From the NCBI RefSeq assembly GCF_036346295.1, contig NZ_CP107819.1:7750001-7814000 (forward strand): a stretch of DNA of 64,000 bases, given 5' to 3'. Source of the DNA: Streptomyces sp. NBC_00536 (GTDB taxonomy: Bacteria > Actinomycetota > Actinomycetes > Streptomycetales > Streptomycetaceae). Positions 1-8,352 of the stretch are shown here, piece by piece. The notes below the pieces were generated by a model. It did not search any database and was not told the DNA's origin. It saw nothing but the letters and a program-made list of their open reading frames with translations. Numbering within the stretch: the stretch's first letter is position 1; each line of letters starts with the position of its first letter. A program made the position numbers and the translations under genes.

Positions 1-2
1 TC

Positions 3-284
3 GCCCCGACCGGCCGCACGCTACGGCTCCGGGACGCCGCGAAGGTCGCCGTACCCCGGCTGACCGGCCCGGACGGGCGGCAGCCGGTGGTGCGCTGGTA
101 CCTGGACGGACGGGAGCAGAAACGATTCGAGGGCCGTACCGAGGTACACGTCGGCGAACTGTGGCTGTTCGACCTGCGCGCGCACCGGCTGACGGTCACC
201 GCCGAGGACCGCACCCCCTCGGTACGCGACCCGGAGATCGCCCGGACCCTGCGGTCAACCGCCGAATGGCAGGTCCGCCTCTGA
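3..284 (+). CDS. 3' end of a protein of unknown function
   Basis: This is the end of an open frame that enters from the left edge of the window; 93 residues are visible before the TGA at 282-284. The visible part is polar and moderately basic, without membrane segment or recognisable motif (it contains VVRWYLDGREQKRFEG and ends EWQVRL). An internal ATG-less restart is possible at the GTG at 87, but the frame is open to the window edge, so a partial gene is more likely. It converges on the next gene with only 3 bp between stop codons. I do not recognise the family. Confidence 0.6.
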   Translation, partial: APTGRTLRLRDAAKVAVPRLTGPDGRQPVVRWYLDGREQKRFEGRTEVHVGELWLFDLRAHRLTVTAEDRTPSVRDPEIARTLRSTAEWQVRL

Positions 285-287
285 GTC

Positions 288-731
288 TTACGAGAAGACG
301 CCCCGCGTCAGCTGGAGGTAGTAGGCCACCAGCCCGACCACGCAGACGACGACCAGCCACGACGCCCAACCGGTGTGCCGGCCGGTGCGGCGGGGGCGGC
401 GGGGCCGCCCGGCCCGGCCGGGACGCGGTGCCCCCGTGGCGCCTGGCGCCGTCTCGGCCAGCAGCCGACGGCAGACCGTGGCCAGTTCACCCGTACCGGC
501 GGAGCGCCGGGCGATCGCCTCGCACCGGGCCGGGGCGGTCGTCCCGCCGTCGAGGATCCGTCCGGCGCGCAGCAGGACCTCGTCCGCTCCCGCGCCCGAG
601 GACAGGCTGATCCACCGCTGCACGTGATCCCCCCGGATCACCACCTCGCCCGACCGGTCCCGGTAGACGGTGTGCTCCCGCCACAGGACGGCGGCCAACT
701 CACTCGCGATATCCCTCAGTTGCGCGGACAT
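288..731 (-). CDS. small membrane-anchored protein of unknown function
   Basis: A 147-residue protein. Residues 1-95 are soluble and mixed in charge. A very Arg/Pro-rich linker follows at about 98-120. One hydrophobic segment near the C-terminus (about 123-141, containing WLVVVCVVGLVAYYLQL) suggests a tail-anchored or single-pass membrane protein with the main domain in the cytoplasm. The ATG at 729-731 is the first start in the frame. The stop is 3 bp from the stop of the convergent partial gene. No enzyme motif is visible and I do not recognise the family; the function is unknown. Confidence 0.6.
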   Translation of the reverse strand: MSAQLRDIASELAAVLWREHTVYRDRSGEVVIRGDHVQRWISLSSGAGADEVLLRAGRILDGGTTAPARCEAIARRSAGTGELATVCRRLLAETAPGATGAPRPGRAGRPRRPRRTGRHTGWASWLVVVCVVGLVAYYLQLTRGVFS

Positions 732-795
732 CCACGCACCCCCACTTCACCCGGCAATCGAACAAGCTGGTGATTCTAGCCGGGGCCGCGGACAG

Positions 796-1026
796 TCAGC
801 GCGTGCGGCCGGGCCAGGCGACATCGTCGACGGCCAGCCACGGCTCGCGGGCCACGGCCGACGGGGTCACTCCGGCGAAGGCCGCCACGTCACGGTGCAG
901 GTGGGACTGGTCGGCGTAGCCGCCGTCCGCCGCGACCCGGACCGCGGCGTCACCCGCGGCGAGGCGGTGTACCGCCCTGTCGAAGCGGACGAGCTGCGCG
1001 GCGCGCTTCGGCGGCAGCCCCGGGTC
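796..1026 (-). pseudogene. C-terminal remnant of an AraC-family regulator
   Basis: About 75 codons encode the second half of an AraC-type DNA-binding domain. The visible text is LPPKRAAQLVRFDRA, then AADGGYADQSHLHRDVAAFAG and a VTPSAVAREPW tail. This matches the usual 'PKr.arl.RF.rA ... aA..aGYaDqsHl.reF..faG.tP' pattern of the family. The N-terminal sensing domain and first helix-turn-helix are absent. Upstream the frame runs into another gene (an amidohydrolase) read in a different frame, so the fragment has no start of its own. It is best explained as what is left after a deletion joined two neighbouring genes at about 1020-1028. It is not expected to be functional. Confidence 0.75.
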
Positions 1027-3514
1027 ATCAGATCCTGGCCCATGGCCACCCCGGGCGAGAGCAGATGGCTGCCCACGGGGACGCCGAGCCGCTCGTGCGC
1101 GGTCCGCGCCGCCTCCCGCATGATCCAGGCCGGGGCGCGGACGTACGTCTCGACGAAGTCGTGGTCCAGCGCGACGGCCCGCTCCAGGGTGCGCCGTACG
1201 CCCTCTTCGGTGCGGTGGGCGCGCGCCATGCTGTAGGCGACCCGGCTGCCGTCGATCAGCTCGCCCGTGGTGAACAGCCGCGGCCCGGCCGAGCGGCCCG
1301 CCGCCACCGACTCCCGGATCCTGACCCCCTCGTGGGCGAAACCGCCGAGCGAGGCGTTGGAGGTGATCCCGTAGGCGAGCATCAGAGCGCCCTGCCGCGC
1401 TCCGTACGTGTGCGGCCAGGGATGGGTGTGCGCGTCCCAGAGGCCCGGGATCACCGTGGACCCGGAGGCGTCCAGCAGGGTCTCGCCGGGCCGCGCGGGG
1501 CCGGGGCGGTGCGGCTCGACGGCGAGGACGCGGTGGCCGCCGATGACGAGGTCGACGTCCTCGCGCACCGCCTCCCCGGTGCCGTCCCACAGCCGCCCGG
1601 CGTGCACCCGGGTGACCCGCGCGGGCGGCGGCAGCCGCCGGGTGTACTCCAGGGGCACTCGGACCTCCTGGCGGCCGGAGCCATCGGCGCGCACGGTCCG
1701 CAGCCGGCCCCCCGACGTGTACAGCAGGGTCCGGGAGTTGCCGGACCACGACGGGTGGTCGGCGGCCTCGTCGGTGATCCGGCGCGGCTCGCCCGCCGGA
1801 ACCCCGTCGGGACGCACCGGCAGCACCCACAGCGCGGACTCCATGACGAACGCCATGCTCCGGCCGTCCGGCGACCAGACCGGACCGCCGTTGCCGCGGT
1901 CGGACAAGGAGGCGTGCAGGGACGGGAGATGGACGGTCCACGTGCCCGTCGCGGTGTCGACCACCCGGATGAGGTTGTATCCCTCGCGGAAGCGCTGGTT
2001 GATCCGGTTGCGGTCGCAGAAAGCGATGTAGCGGCCGTCCGGTGACCAACTGGGCGCGCTCGGCAACCCGTTGCCGCCGAGCGGGGCGACGAGGAGGCGT
2101 TCCGTACCGGAGGCGGGATCGCGGAGCAGCAGGTTGCCGGTCGTGTCCTGGCAGGCGAGGCGGCGGCCGTCGGGGGACAGGACGGGATTCAGCCGCCCGC
2201 CCGTGGCCAGCACCTCGTCCCGCCCGTCGTCCAGCCAGTGCCGGTGCACCCGGATCAGCCCGGTCGCGCCGTCGCCCCTCCCGGCGCCGTCCCCCTGATC
2301 GGAGGAGTACAGCACGCTGCGCCCGTCCGGCGCCCAGGAGGGCATCTGCACGTAGGCGCAGGGATCGGCGGGCACCAGCTCGCGCGGACGGCCGCCGATC
2401 GGCATCACCCAGAGGGAGTTGAGCGCGACGAAGGCGACGGACCCGCCGTCCGGGGCGAGCACGGGCAGATGGATCCCGCGCACGGGGAGCGGGGAGGTCC
2501 CGTCGAACGCGTGCCGCTTGCGCCGGTACTCCGGCCGCGGGACGCGCAGCGACGCGCTGAAGGGGACGCTGCGCGGGATGTCCCGCGGGCGCAGCCGGCG
2601 GACCTGCCCGTCGGCCACATAGAGGAGGTCGCCCCCGGCGGTCCAGCAGGGCGGGGTCGGCGAGACGTCCTCATCGGCGGTCACCGGTTCGCCGTCGACC
2701 ATCAGGGTGCAGCCAGTGCTGTGGCCGGGAAGGCTCACCGTGTCGCGGCGCCCGGTACGGCGCCTCGCCGCGTTGTCGGACCACGACGGTACGTCCAGTA
2801 CGAGTCGCGGCCCTCCGCCTTGCGATGCGTCCCCTCGGCCCTTCGGGCCTGGGGAGACCCCAGGGCACCGGACACCGCGACCCGGCAAACCTCCCCGGCC
2901 ACAGCACTGGCCGCCGAGCCCGGCCGCGCCGAGTCGGCCATCCGTACGTACGCCACCCGGCCGCCGGGGCCGACGGCCGGGCCCACCGCCACGCCGTCGT
3001 CCAGGGTGCGTTCCACCGTCGCCGCGCCGCCCGCGGCGGGGACCCAGGCGAGCGTCCGGCCGCCCTTGGCGCCCGCCCGGACGAACAGCACGCGGCTGCC
3101 GTCCGGGTGCCAGGCGGGGTCGTAGTCCTCGGCGCCGGGTTCGCCGGTCAGCCGGGTGAGGGCGCCGGAGCGCACGTCCACGGTCCAGATCCGGTACGGG
3201 GCCCCCGTCGCCGGGTCGCCGCAGGGCTCGGAGGAGAAGGCGATCCGGGTCCCGTCGGGCGACCAGGACACGCCCCGGTCGTCCCAGGGCCCGGAGGTCA
3301 GCCGGTGCAGCCCGCCACCGTCCGGGGCCATGGTCCAGAGGTGGAACCCGCCGTCCTGGTACGCGCACACGGCGACCCGCGAACCGTCCGGCGACCAGGA
3401 CACCCGGGCCGGATCCAGCCCGGGCGGGGGGACGGCGGCGGCGGCCAGCGCGGCGGCTCCGCCCATCGCGACCCGGACGACATCACGGCGGGGCGGCCCG
3501 CTGCATTGATCCAC
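1026..3514 (-). pseudogene. TolB-propeller/amidohydrolase gene, interrupted and truncated
   Basis: The intact ancestor would be an exported amidohydrolase fused to a TolB-like beta-propeller. From a GTG at 3512-3514 the product starts with a Tat-like signal (PRRDVVRVAMGG). Repeats of the form 'SWSPDGxRxAF' follow, seen on both sides of the break. Then comes an amidohydrolase domain with the metal-binding HxH motif (WDAHTHPW). Three defects are visible. A 200-bp inverted-repeat element at 2712-2911 splits the propeller and shifts the frame. The position where relatives normally carry the metal-bridging lysine ('VKTYVR') reads VETYVR. The gene stops at about 1026, losing the C-terminal metal ligands and running into an AraC remnant. 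Family assignment is firm; loss of function is inferred. Confidence 0.8.
2712..2911. mobile_element. MITE-like inverted-repeat element inserted in the amidohydrolase gene
   Basis: Both ends read inward as GCCAGTGCTGTGGCCGGG. Over roughly 45 bp the two arms agree at about 38 positions, for example AAGG versus GAGG and then GTCGCGG on both sides. The 200-bp unit has no transposase gene. Its middle contains two segments also found in the element at 22714-22874: a CGCCTcGCCGCGTTGTCG block at 2761-2778 and a CCTCCGCCTTGCgATGC block at 2812-2828. The insertion breaks the reading frame of the host gene. No clear target-site duplication could be identified. The termini differ from those of the second element, so the two belong to related but not identical types. 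Confidence 0.72.
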
Positions 3515-3634
3515 GGGACGAACACAGGGGAGCCGGGGTGGGGTTCCGGCGAGGACGGGGCCGCTGCCGCACGAACGGACCACCCGGGCGCGGGGGTTGT
3601 GTGACGAGTGGCCGGATCCGGCCGCGCGGGGCGG

Positions 3635-4831
3635 TCAGCTGCCCGCCGCGTACCGCCAGAAGGCGCGCATCAGCGGCGGCGGCGTCGGGCCGCTCATTTC
3701 CAGCTGGGTCAGCAGGATCGAGACGGCGCCGGTGGAGGGGACGAGGTGCGCGGCCGTGCCCGTGCCGCCGACCCACCCGTAGCGGCCCGGTACGTTCCAC
3801 GGTTCGCGCGTCTCGACGTCGACGGATCCGCCGAAGCCCCAGCCCTGGCCCTCCAGGAACAGCTCGCCCCCGGCGCGCTGGGCCGGGGTCAGGCAGTCGG
3901 TGGTCATCAGCCGCACCGACCCGGGCGACAGCAGCCGGGCGGCGGTGGCGCCGGTGCGGGTGCCGGTACCCGTGCCCGTGCCGGGGCTCAGGGCTCCCTC
4001 GGCGAGCATCATCCGGGCGAAGGCGTACCAGTCGTCCACGGTCGAGACCAGCCCGCCCGTGCCGGAGGGGAACGGGGGCACGCGGGTCCACCCGCCGTCG
4101 CGGGCGTCGACCAGCTCCGGCGCGCCGCCCTCCTCGGCGGCGGCCCGGTAGTAGCCGGTGAAACGGTCCAGCGAGGCGGCCGGGACGGCGAAGCCGGTGT
4201 CCGTCATGCCGAGCGGCGCGAAGATCCGCTCGGCCAGGAACTCCGGCAGGGGCTGCCCCGAGACGCGTGCGATCAGGACGCCCAGGATGTCCGAGCAGGT
4301 GTTGTAGAGCCAGGCCTCGCCCGGCTGGTACAGCAGCGGAATCCCCGACAGGGCCTTCATCCAGGCGTCCGGCGGCGCGACCCGCTGCGGCTGCGGCGGG
4401 CCCTGGCGCAGCTCGCTGAAGAGCAGGCCGACCGCGGGGAGCGAGAAGTCCCGGGGGAAGCCGTATCCGGCGCGGAAGGTCAGCAGGTCGGACACGGTGA
4501 TCGGGCGGACCGCGGGCACCACGTCGGCGACGGGGCTCGACGGGGTACGGACGACCACCCGGTCGGCCAGCTCCGGCAGCCAGGGCGTGACCGGGCCGTC
4601 CAGCGTGAGCAGGCCCTCCTCGACCAGCAGCATCACCGCGGCGGCGGTGACCGGCTTGGTCAGCGAGGCGATCCGGAAGATCGTGTCCCGGGCCATCGGA
4701 GTGCTCCCGCCGGCCTCGGCGGTCCCCACGGCGGCCACCTCGACCCGGTCGCCCCGGGCCACCAGCGCCACCGCGCCCGGCAGTGTCCCGGCGTTCACCG
4801 GCGGTTCCAGAATCCCGCGCAGACCGGTCAT
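3635..4831 (-). CDS. serine beta-lactamase-related hydrolase (class C/DD-peptidase fold)
   Basis: A 398-residue protein of the beta-lactamase/penicillin-binding 'serine hydrolase' family (ABC/esterase-type members included). The SxxK nucleophile motif is SLTK at about residue 56. The Tyr-x-Asn-type motif is YNT in AWLYNTCSDILG, and a GGTG tetrad near the C-terminus takes the place of the KTG/HTG triad. No signal peptide is evident, so a cytoplasmic esterase or peptidase is as likely as a lactamase. The ATG at 4829-4831 has GGAG-rich sequence just upstream; a GTG at 4846 in the same frame is an alternative. A short GTG-dipeptide run (about 3950-3990 in the DNA) marks a variable loop. The substrate cannot be told from the sequence. 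Confidence 0.88.
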   Translation of the reverse strand: MTGLRGILEPPVNAGTLPGAVALVARGDRVEVAAVGTAEAGGSTPMARDTIFRIASLTKPVTAAAVMLLVEEGLLTLDGPVTPWLPELADRVVVRTPSSPVADVVPAVRPITVSDLLTFRAGYGFPRDFSLPAVGLLFSELRQGPPQPQRVAPPDAWMKALSGIPLLYQPGEAWLYNTCSDILGVLIARVSGQPLPEFLAERIFAPLGMTDTGFAVPAASLDRFTGYYRAAAEEGGAPELVDARDGGWTRVPPFPSGTGGLVSTVDDWYAFARMMLAEGALSPGTGTGTGTRTGATAARLLSPGSVRLMTTDCLTPAQRAGGELFLEGQGWGFGGSVDVETREPWNVPGRYGWVGGTGTAAHLVPSTGAVSILLTQLEMSGPTPPPLMRAFWRYAAGS

Positions 4832-4981
4832 GACTCCACACTCCACGTGTCCGACGTCCGTCCGGCCGGTCGCACGCTCCCGCGGCCGGCCCCTCGGAGA
4901 AGAGACTCCCGGGGCCGCGCGAATTCATCGCGGATGCCACGCCGGTCCCGCGCGGCGGGGCCGGCAGGACAGCCGGGCGGA

Positions 4982-5170
4982 CTACCGCAGGTCCATGCCC
5001 GGATCGTCGATCCTGCTCTCCTGCTCGCTCTGCTCCTGCAGGCGCTTCGCCTTGTCCTTGAGCCGTTGGCGGTCCTGCGGGTCGGCGGCCCGCTCGGCCG
5101 CCTCGTTCAGCTCCTGCGCCTTCGCGCGCATCTGCCCGGCCCGGCCACCGGACTCGCCTGCAACGCTCAT
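4982..5170 (-). CDS. small Gln/Glu-rich helical protein, DUF6381-like
   Basis: A 62-residue soluble protein made almost entirely of charged amphipathic helix (AGQMRAKAQELNEAAERAA, then QDRQRLKDKAKRLQEQ) with an acidic tail ending DPGMDLR. It closely resembles the short actinobacterial proteins grouped as DUF6381, whose role is unknown. The ATG at 5168-5170 is preceded by AGGAGTGATC, a strong ribosome-binding site. It stands alone between the VOC gene and the serine hydrolase on the same strand. The helical composition suggests a coiled-coil or stress-related small protein, but that is only inference. Confidence 0.75.
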   Translation of the reverse strand: MSVAGESGGRAGQMRAKAQELNEAAERAADPQDRQRLKDKAKRLQEQSEQESRIDDPGMDLR

Positions 5171-5247
5171 GATCACTCCTCTGGTCGATCGGGGAGAGCG
5201 GGCGCATTCAGCGAACCAGCAGTACGCCCCGTCCGCATCCCGGGACG

Positions 5248-5649
5248 TTACGCGGGGTGAGCCCGGACCCACTCCTGCAACTCGACCAGGTTGCCCTCGG
5301 GGTCGGCGAGGTGCGCCACCTTGATCCGGTCACCCAGCGGGGCCGGATCGCGCAGGAACACGCCGCCGCGCGCGGTGAGCAGGGCGTGGGTGGCATCGAG
5401 GTCGTCGACCCGCAGCGCGATCAGCGCCCGGTGGCCCTCGGGCGCCTCGGCGAGCGACCCGACCAGTGCGGCCATCTGTGCGCGGTCGTGCAGGGCTATC
5501 GCGGCGCTGCCGCCGTCGGGCGAGAGCTTGGCGTACGGGCCCCGCTCGTCGTCGAACTGCGGGGTGAGGCCGAGAACGTCCCGGTAGAAGCGGTAGCAGG
5601 CGGTGAAGTCCGTGACCAGCAGGCGGATTTGAGTGAGTTCCATGGTCAT
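5248..5649 (-). CDS. VOC-superfamily (glyoxalase/bleomycin-resistance-like) protein
   Basis: A 133-residue single-domain VOC protein with the two expected beta-alpha-beta-beta-beta halves. The first half begins TQIRLLVTDFTACYRFYRDVLGL and the second covers IALRVDDLDATHALLTARG. It ends with the common LADPEGNLVELQEW stretch carrying the metal-ligand-like Glu. Such proteins bind small molecules or metals as dimers; lyase, dioxygenase and resistance functions cannot be separated here. The ATG at 5647-5649 gives the usual family N-terminus (MTMELTQIRL). It is transcribed divergently from the ABC transporter operon beginning at 5781, leaving about 130 bp that holds that operon's promoter. Confidence 0.88.
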   Translation of the reverse strand: MTMELTQIRLLVTDFTACYRFYRDVLGLTPQFDDERGPYAKLSPDGGSAAIALHDRAQMAALVGSLAEAPEGHRALIALRVDDLDATHALLTARGGVFLRDPAPLGDRIKVAHLADPEGNLVELQEWVRAHPA

Positions 5650-5705
5650 CCATCGTAGTCCGTGCCCGTCCGGGGCCCAGGGTCGGGCGCCGGGGCGGAC
5701 GCTGG

Positions 5706-5734
5706 TTGACAGGGAAGATCCACTGACTGATTAT
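5706..5734 (+). promoter_or_regulatory. promoter of the ABC transporter operon
   Basis: TTGACA at 5706-5711 and GATTAT at 5729-5734 are separated by 17 bp, a good match to a housekeeping sigma-70 type promoter. Transcription would begin near 5741, about 40 nt before the ATG at 5781. The palindrome at 5736-5753 covers the predicted start site. Confidence 0.6.
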
Positions 5735-5735
5735 T

Positions 5736-5753
5736 CCACTAGTCGCATAGTGG
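5736..5753. promoter_or_regulatory. palindromic operator, probably for the operon's GntR regulator
   Basis: CCACTA (5736-5741) and TAGTGG (5748-5753) form a perfect inverted repeat with 6 bp between them. It overlaps the predicted transcription start of the operon whose last gene encodes a YtrA-type GntR repressor. Autorepression through this site is inferred from position and symmetry. Confidence 0.6.
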
Positions 5754-5780
5754 ATTGATGGATAGGGGGTGGGGCGGAAC

Positions 5781-6716
5781 ATGACCATGTCCGGTACGAC
5801 AGGCGCCCGATGGGCCGTGGAGGCGGGCGGCCTGGGCAAGAGGTACCGGCGGGGGTGGGCGCTGCGGGACTGCTCGTTCCGGGTCCCGGCCGGCCGGGTC
5901 TGTGCCCTGGTGGGACCCAACGGGGCGGGCAAGAGCACCCTGCTGGGGCTGGCGGCGGGCCTGGACGCGCCGACGGAAGGGGAGCTGCGGATCCTCGGGC
6001 TCCCGGCCGGATCCCCGGACGGCATGTCCCGCTGGTCCTTCCTGGGTCAGGACAAGCCGCTCTTCAAACGGTTCACCGTCGCGGAGCACCTGCGGATGGG
6101 ACGGGAACTCAACCCCGGCTGGGACCGGGCCACCGCCGAGCGGATCGTGGCGGAGGGCCGGATCCCGGCGAACGCCCGCGCCGGTCAGCTCTCGGGCGGC
6201 CAGCGCACCCGCGTCGCCCTCGCGCTCGCCTTCGGCAAGCGCCCCGAACTCCTGCTCCTCGACGAGCCGTTGGCCGATCTCGACCCGGTGGCCCGGGATG
6301 AGATCGGCGCCCTGCTGATGTCCGAGGCCGCCGAGCACGGAACCACCGTCCTCATGTCCTCCCACGTCCTGGCGGAGCTGGAGGGCATGTGCGACTTCGT
6401 CCTCGTCCTCACCGACGGCCGGGTCCGCATGGCCGGTGAAGCCGATGAACTGGTGGCCATGCACAGCGTGGTCACCGGACTGACCGTGGACGGGGAGCTG
6501 CCCGCGGCGCTGCACGACCACACCCTGATCGAAGTCCGCACCGCCGGACGGCAGTTCACCGCGATGGTGCGCCGCCAGGGCCCCCTCGGCGGTGACTGGC
6601 AGCGCGCCGAACCCGGAATGGAGGAGGTACTGCTCGCCTACCTCCGCTCACCGCACGCGCCCGCCCTGCTGTCCCCGTCCGCCGTTCCCGTCCACCGAGA
6701 GGAAAGCGCGGCATGA
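5781..6716 (+). CDS. ABC transporter ATP-binding protein (YtrB-like)
   Basis: A 311-residue ATPase subunit of an ABC exporter. Walker A is GPNGAGKST at about residue 44, followed by a Q-loop glutamine (FLGQDKPLF). The signature is LSGGQRTR, Walker B is LLLLDEPLADLD, and the switch histidine lies in MSSHVLAELE. The C-terminal 80 residues vary, as is usual for regulatory tails. The ATG at 5781 follows a G-rich ribosome-binding region (GGGGGTGGGG). It overlaps the permease gene by ATGA at 6713-6716, so translation is coupled. With the GntR gene at 7821 this has the order of YtrABC-type systems linked to cell-envelope stress; the transported substrate is unknown. Confidence 0.93.
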   Translation: MTMSGTTGARWAVEAGGLGKRYRRGWALRDCSFRVPAGRVCALVGPNGAGKSTLLGLAAGLDAPTEGELRILGLPAGSPDGMSRWSFLGQDKPLFKRFTVAEHLRMGRELNPGWDRATAERIVAEGRIPANARAGQLSGGQRTRVALALAFGKRPELLLLDEPLADLDPVARDEIGALLMSEAAEHGTTVLMSSHVLAELEGMCDFVLVLTDGRVRMAGEADELVAMHSVVTGLTVDGELPAALHDHTLIEVRTAGRQFTAMVRRQGPLGGDWQRAEPGMEEVLLAYLRSPHAPALLSPSAVPVHREESAA

Positions 6717-7708
6717 GCGTGCCCACCCACACCATCGACGAGGCCCCCGCGCACCAGGACGCCGGTCCCGGCCGGCCCCGTCGGCTGCGCGGCCTGGCCT
6801 GGCTCATCGCGCGCCAGCACCGCACCGTCCTGATCGTCTGCGCCGCGCTGACCGTGCTCGGCGCCGCCTGGACCGTCCACCAGCGCGGCGCGATGCTCGA
6901 CACCCTGCACGCCGCCGGATGGCCCGGCACGCCCGCGGACGCGCTCGACCCGGATGTGGTCAACCGGGTCGGCAACGACTTCAACTCCTACAGCGGCTAT
7001 CTGACCCGGCTGCCCGTACTGTTCGGCGTCTTCCTCGGCGCCCCGCTGATCGCGGTGGACCGGGAATCGGGCACCGCGCGGCTGGTCGCCACCCAGTCGG
7101 TGTCCCGGGGGCGGTGGCTGCGCTGGAAGCTGGGCTTCGCCCTGGTCCTGGTCACGGTCGTCACCGGGACGCTGAGCGCCCTGCACACCTGGTGGTGGCA
7201 CTCCATCGCCCCGTTCGGCGCGGGCGACTGGCTCCAGGGCAGCGTCTTCGGCGCCACCGGCCCCGTCCTGGTGGCGAGCGCGCTGTTCGCCACCGCGCTG
7301 GGCATGGCCATCGGCGTCATGGCCCGCCGCGCGGTGGCCGCGAGCGCCGCGACCTACGTGCTGTCCGCCGCGGCGGTCATCGCCGTCGAATCCCTCCGGC
7401 TCCGGCTGGTGACCACGCACCGCATCACCTATCCCTTCGCCGACCACTACCCGGTGCTCGACCGCGCGGTCCAGACGGACCAGTGGGTGGGCACGGCCTC
7501 CGGCAAGCTCTACGGGTACGGCACCTGTGTGCACGACGCGGTCCCGGACGCCTGCCGGGCCAGGCTCGGGATCGTGAACTCGGTCTGGGATTACCTCAGT
7601 TTCGACCAGATGCCCGGGATGCAGTGGACCGAGGCCGGGATCTACCTGGTTCTGGCCGCGGCCCTGACCGCTCTGGCCATGTGGTGGATCCGGCGGTACC
7701 CGAGCTGA
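6713..7708 (+). CDS. ABC transporter permease
   Basis: A 331-residue integral membrane protein. The hydrophobic segments are at about 40-58 (VLIVCAALTVLGAAW), 100-120, 145-165, 185-215, 222-240 and 305-325, so about six spans. A large extracytoplasmic loop precedes the last span and contains two cysteines (TCVHDAVPDAC). This shape is that of ABC-2-type permeases lacking their own ATPase. The start codon overlaps the stop of the ATPase gene, so the pair is made together. About 110 bp then separate it from the GntR gene, without an obvious terminator, so all three are probably one transcript. Confidence 0.88.
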   Translation: MSVPTHTIDEAPAHQDAGPGRPRRLRGLAWLIARQHRTVLIVCAALTVLGAAWTVHQRGAMLDTLHAAGWPGTPADALDPDVVNRVGNDFNSYSGYLTRLPVLFGVFLGAPLIAVDRESGTARLVATQSVSRGRWLRWKLGFALVLVTVVTGTLSALHTWWWHSIAPFGAGDWLQGSVFGATGPVLVASALFATALGMAIGVMARRAVAASAATYVLSAAAVIAVESLRLRLVTTHRITYPFADHYPVLDRAVQTDQWVGTASGKLYGYGTCVHDAVPDACRARLGIVNSVWDYLSFDQMPGMQWTEAGIYLVLAAALTALAMWWIRRYPS

Positions 7709-7820
7709 ACGCGCGGACCGCGCGGACCGTGCGGACGGCACGGACCGCTCCGGCCCTGAGGGTCCACACTGTCCACAGCGGCGAAGGCACACCGAACGGG
7801 AAGCGAGGAGGCGGGTTCAC

Positions 7821-8243
7821 GTGGTCGTATTCCGGATAGAGCGCCGCGCGGGCCTGCCCACCTACCTCCAGATCGTGGCGCAGGTGGAGCAGGCGCTGCG
7901 CATGGGCGCGCTGGTCGAGGGGGACAAGCTGCCGACCGCGGCGCAGGTGGCCGCCAGTACGAAGGTCAATCCCAACACCACGCTCAAGGCCTACCGGGAG
8001 CTGGAACGGGCCGGGCTGGTCGAAGTGCGCCAGGGCGCGGGTACGTTCATCACCCGCACCCTGGTCACACCGCAGACCGGCCCCGAGTCCCCGCTGCGGG
8101 CCCGGCTCGCCGAGTGGGCGCGCGAGGCGCGCGAACAGGGGCTGGCCGCCGAGGACCTGGTGACCCTGTTCGAAGCGGTGCTCACGGATACCTTCCCGGG
8201 CGCCGGGACGCGGCCGCGCGACAAAGAGCCGAAATTGGCCTGA
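7821..8243 (+). CDS. GntR-family regulator, YtrA subfamily
   Basis: A 140-residue repressor with an N-terminal winged helix typical of GntR proteins. YLQIVAQVEQALRMGAL, LPTAAQVAASTKVNPNTTLKAYREL and GLVEVRQGAGTFI can be seen in order. The short C-terminal helical tail (about residues 80-140), instead of a ligand-binding domain, identifies the YtrA type, which usually controls an adjacent ABC transporter. The GTG at 7821 follows GAGGAGGCGGG. A perfect 14-bp hairpin lies right after the stop codon. The palindrome at 5736 is the likely target. The inducing signal is unknown; in relatives it is often envelope-active antibiotics. Confidence 0.9.
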   Translation: MVVFRIERRAGLPTYLQIVAQVEQALRMGALVEGDKLPTAAQVAASTKVNPNTTLKAYRELERAGLVEVRQGAGTFITRTLVTPQTGPESPLRARLAEWAREAREQGLAAEDLVTLFEAVLTDTFPGAGTRPRDKEPKLA

Positions 8244-8244
8244 T

Positions 8245-8276
8245 CCGATATGCGGAGTACCAACTCCGCATATCGG
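8245..8276 (+). terminator. terminator hairpin after the ABC/GntR operon
   Basis: A perfect 14-bp stem (CCGATATGCGGAGT with its complement) closes on the loop ACCA immediately after the GntR stop codon. There is no T-run, as is common in high-GC actinobacteria. Being relatively AT-rich and symmetrical it could also bind protein, but its place at the end of an operon favours termination. Confidence 0.7.
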
Positions 8277-8352
8277 ACTGATAGGTTCCGCGAGTTGATC
8301 TTGCCGGTCGCCCCAGAGTGCGACGGCGATCCCCTCGTGCAAGGAACCCACA

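Noticed and set aside
8245..8276. Operator for the GntR protein just upstream
   Set aside because: It follows the stop codon of the last gene in the operon and forms a perfect RNA hairpin with a 4-nt loop; termination is the simpler explanation. The operator candidate is at 5736.
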